This document shows positions 5,650-6,340 of a stretch of 6,340 nt of DNA, one piece after another (within the stretch, counting starts at the first letter, position 1; each line of letters begins with the position of its first letter). The DNA comes from Ectothiorhodospiraceae bacterium (GTDB taxonomy: Bacteria; Pseudomonadota; Gammaproteobacteria; Nitrococcales; AK92), in the NCBI GenBank assembly GCA_029263635.1, contig JAJUFY010000132.1:1-6340 (forward strand). Reading direction: 5' to 3'. The position numbers and the translations under genes are program-made. The notes below the pieces were generated by a model. It was not told where the DNA came from, made no database searches, and saw only the letters and a program-made list of their open reading frames with translations.

Positions 5650-6340
5650 TTGATTCGAATCACGTCTGCCGTGCTGCCGGTCCTGCTGCTGTGGACCGGC
5701 CTGGGGGCCGCCGCGCCCCCGGCAGCCCCGCTGCTGCCGCAACCGTTCGCCGAGTCCGACGAGGCGGATCCTCCCGGCTTGCTGGATCGGATCGACCGCA
5801 CCCATGAGACCTGGTCGCAGCAGGTCATGGACATGGGAGTCTGGCTGGACAGGCTGTTCGGTGGCGAAGAATTCGTGCCGGAACGGTCCAGCTATGTGCG
5901 ACTGCGCACCACGGCGCTGATGCGTGAAGGCGGCTCCGAGGTCGAGCCCCGGCTGCAGGCCCGCATCACCTTGCCCAACACCGAGCGGCGCCTGAGCCTG
6001 ATGCTGGAGGGCGAGGACGAGGATCCCTTCGGGCGGGGTGTTGGCGGCGTGCAACCGGATCCGCCGATGCTCCTGCGGTCTCCCGGCGATAGAGGGTTTA
6101 CCGCCGGACTGCGTTATCTGAGCGAACTCTGGAATGCCGTCGATCTCGATGCCGATGCCGGCATCCGGCTGCGCTCCGGCCTGCCGGACCCTTTCGTGCG
6201 GGCCCGAGTCCGCCGGGTCGTCGGACTCGGCAGCTGGGAGCTGCGGCCGCTGCAGGAGCTGTACTGGCGGGAGCAGAAAGGCGCGGGCGCCCGCTTCCAG
6301 CTGCTGGTCCAGCGGTCGCTGGGCGGTCCACGGCTGTTCC
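5650..6340 (+). CDS. Exported protein of unknown function, 3'-truncated by window edge
   Basis: The frame opens at a TTG with GAGGA 6 nt upstream and stays open for 230 codons to the window end. It starts with a signal peptide: Arg3, a hydrophobic run (SAVLPVLLLWTGLGAAA, about 6-22) and an Ala-rich cleavage region. A Pro/acidic stretch follows, then a helix-like segment (about 47-75, LLDRIDRTHETWSQQVMDMG and LDRLFGG). From about residue 80 there is an alternating polar/hydrophobic pattern with short strands: SSYVRLRTTALMREGG, LQARITLPNTERRLSLMLEGEDED, then FTAGLRYLSELWNAVDLDADAGIRL and RARVRRVVGLGSWELRPLQELYW, each shortened here. This suggests a beta-rich envelope protein, perhaps barrel-like, but I do not recognise a named family. 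I have an unverified impression that similar hypothetical proteins occur in GC-rich Gammaproteobacteria. The GC-rich codon pattern matches the neighbours. The C-terminus is outside the window. Confidence 0.75.
   Translation, partial: MIRITSAVLPVLLLWTGLGAAAPPAAPLLPQPFAESDEADPPGLLDRIDRTHETWSQQVMDMGVWLDRLFGGEEFVPERSSYVRLRTTALMREGGSEVEPRLQARITLPNTERRLSLMLEGEDEDPFGRGVGGVQPDPPMLLRSPGDRGFTAGLRYLSELWNAVDLDADAGIRLRSGLPDPFVRARVRRVVGLGSWELRPLQELYWREQKGAGARFQLLVQRSLGGPRLF

Noticed and set aside
5609..5653. A 14-codon open frame ending in TGA that overlaps the TTG start of the last gene
   Set aside because: The overlap suggests a coupled leader peptide, but no ribosome binding site precedes its ATG and its residues show no regulatory codon run, so it is most likely chance.

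Overview
The window is about 6.3 kb of GC-rich DNA, gene-dense and with coding on both strands. The clearest taxonomic clue is the first gene, the C-terminal part of ZipA, an FtsZ-binding division protein largely confined to Gammaproteobacteria. With the GC-rich codon use, this points to a GC-rich gammaproteobacterium, possibly of the Chromatiales/Xanthomonadales kind. The exact lineage cannot be fixed from the sequence alone.

Layout: zipA (+, 5' end outside the window) runs to 721 and converges on a two-gene minus-strand unit. That unit is thiI (2726-1494, tRNA 4-thiouridine synthetase without a rhodanese domain) followed 57 nt downstream by a secreted DUF4412-like protein (1436-750). Upstream of thiI, also on the minus strand, is a tandem-domain universal stress protein (3722-2889). 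A 162-bp gap separates the two and holds a perfect 13-bp GC-rich hairpin and a weak thiI promoter candidate. Next comes a minus-strand lipoprotein-type alpha/beta hydrolase of the monoacylglycerol lipase kind (4951-3932). It is divergent from a plus-strand Nudix hydrolase (5083-5517). Last is the 5' part of a plus-strand exported protein of unknown function, beginning with a TTG codon at 5650 and running off the window end.

Functionally this is a set of largely independent housekeeping and envelope genes: cell division, tRNA modification, stress response, lipid or ester hydrolysis and nucleotide-derivative hydrolysis. There is no sign of a mobile element, CRISPR array, tRNA or rRNA gene, toxin-antitoxin pair or defence island. 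The only likely operon is thiI with its downstream secreted-protein gene.

I found no strong candidate for a new biological system. The points most worth a second look are the rhodanese-less ThiI, paired palindromes in front of the stress-protein gene, the strong hairpin with a competing alternative pairing between the stress-protein gene and thiI, the asymmetric nucleotide-binding motifs of the stress protein, and the uncharacterised exported protein at the right edge.
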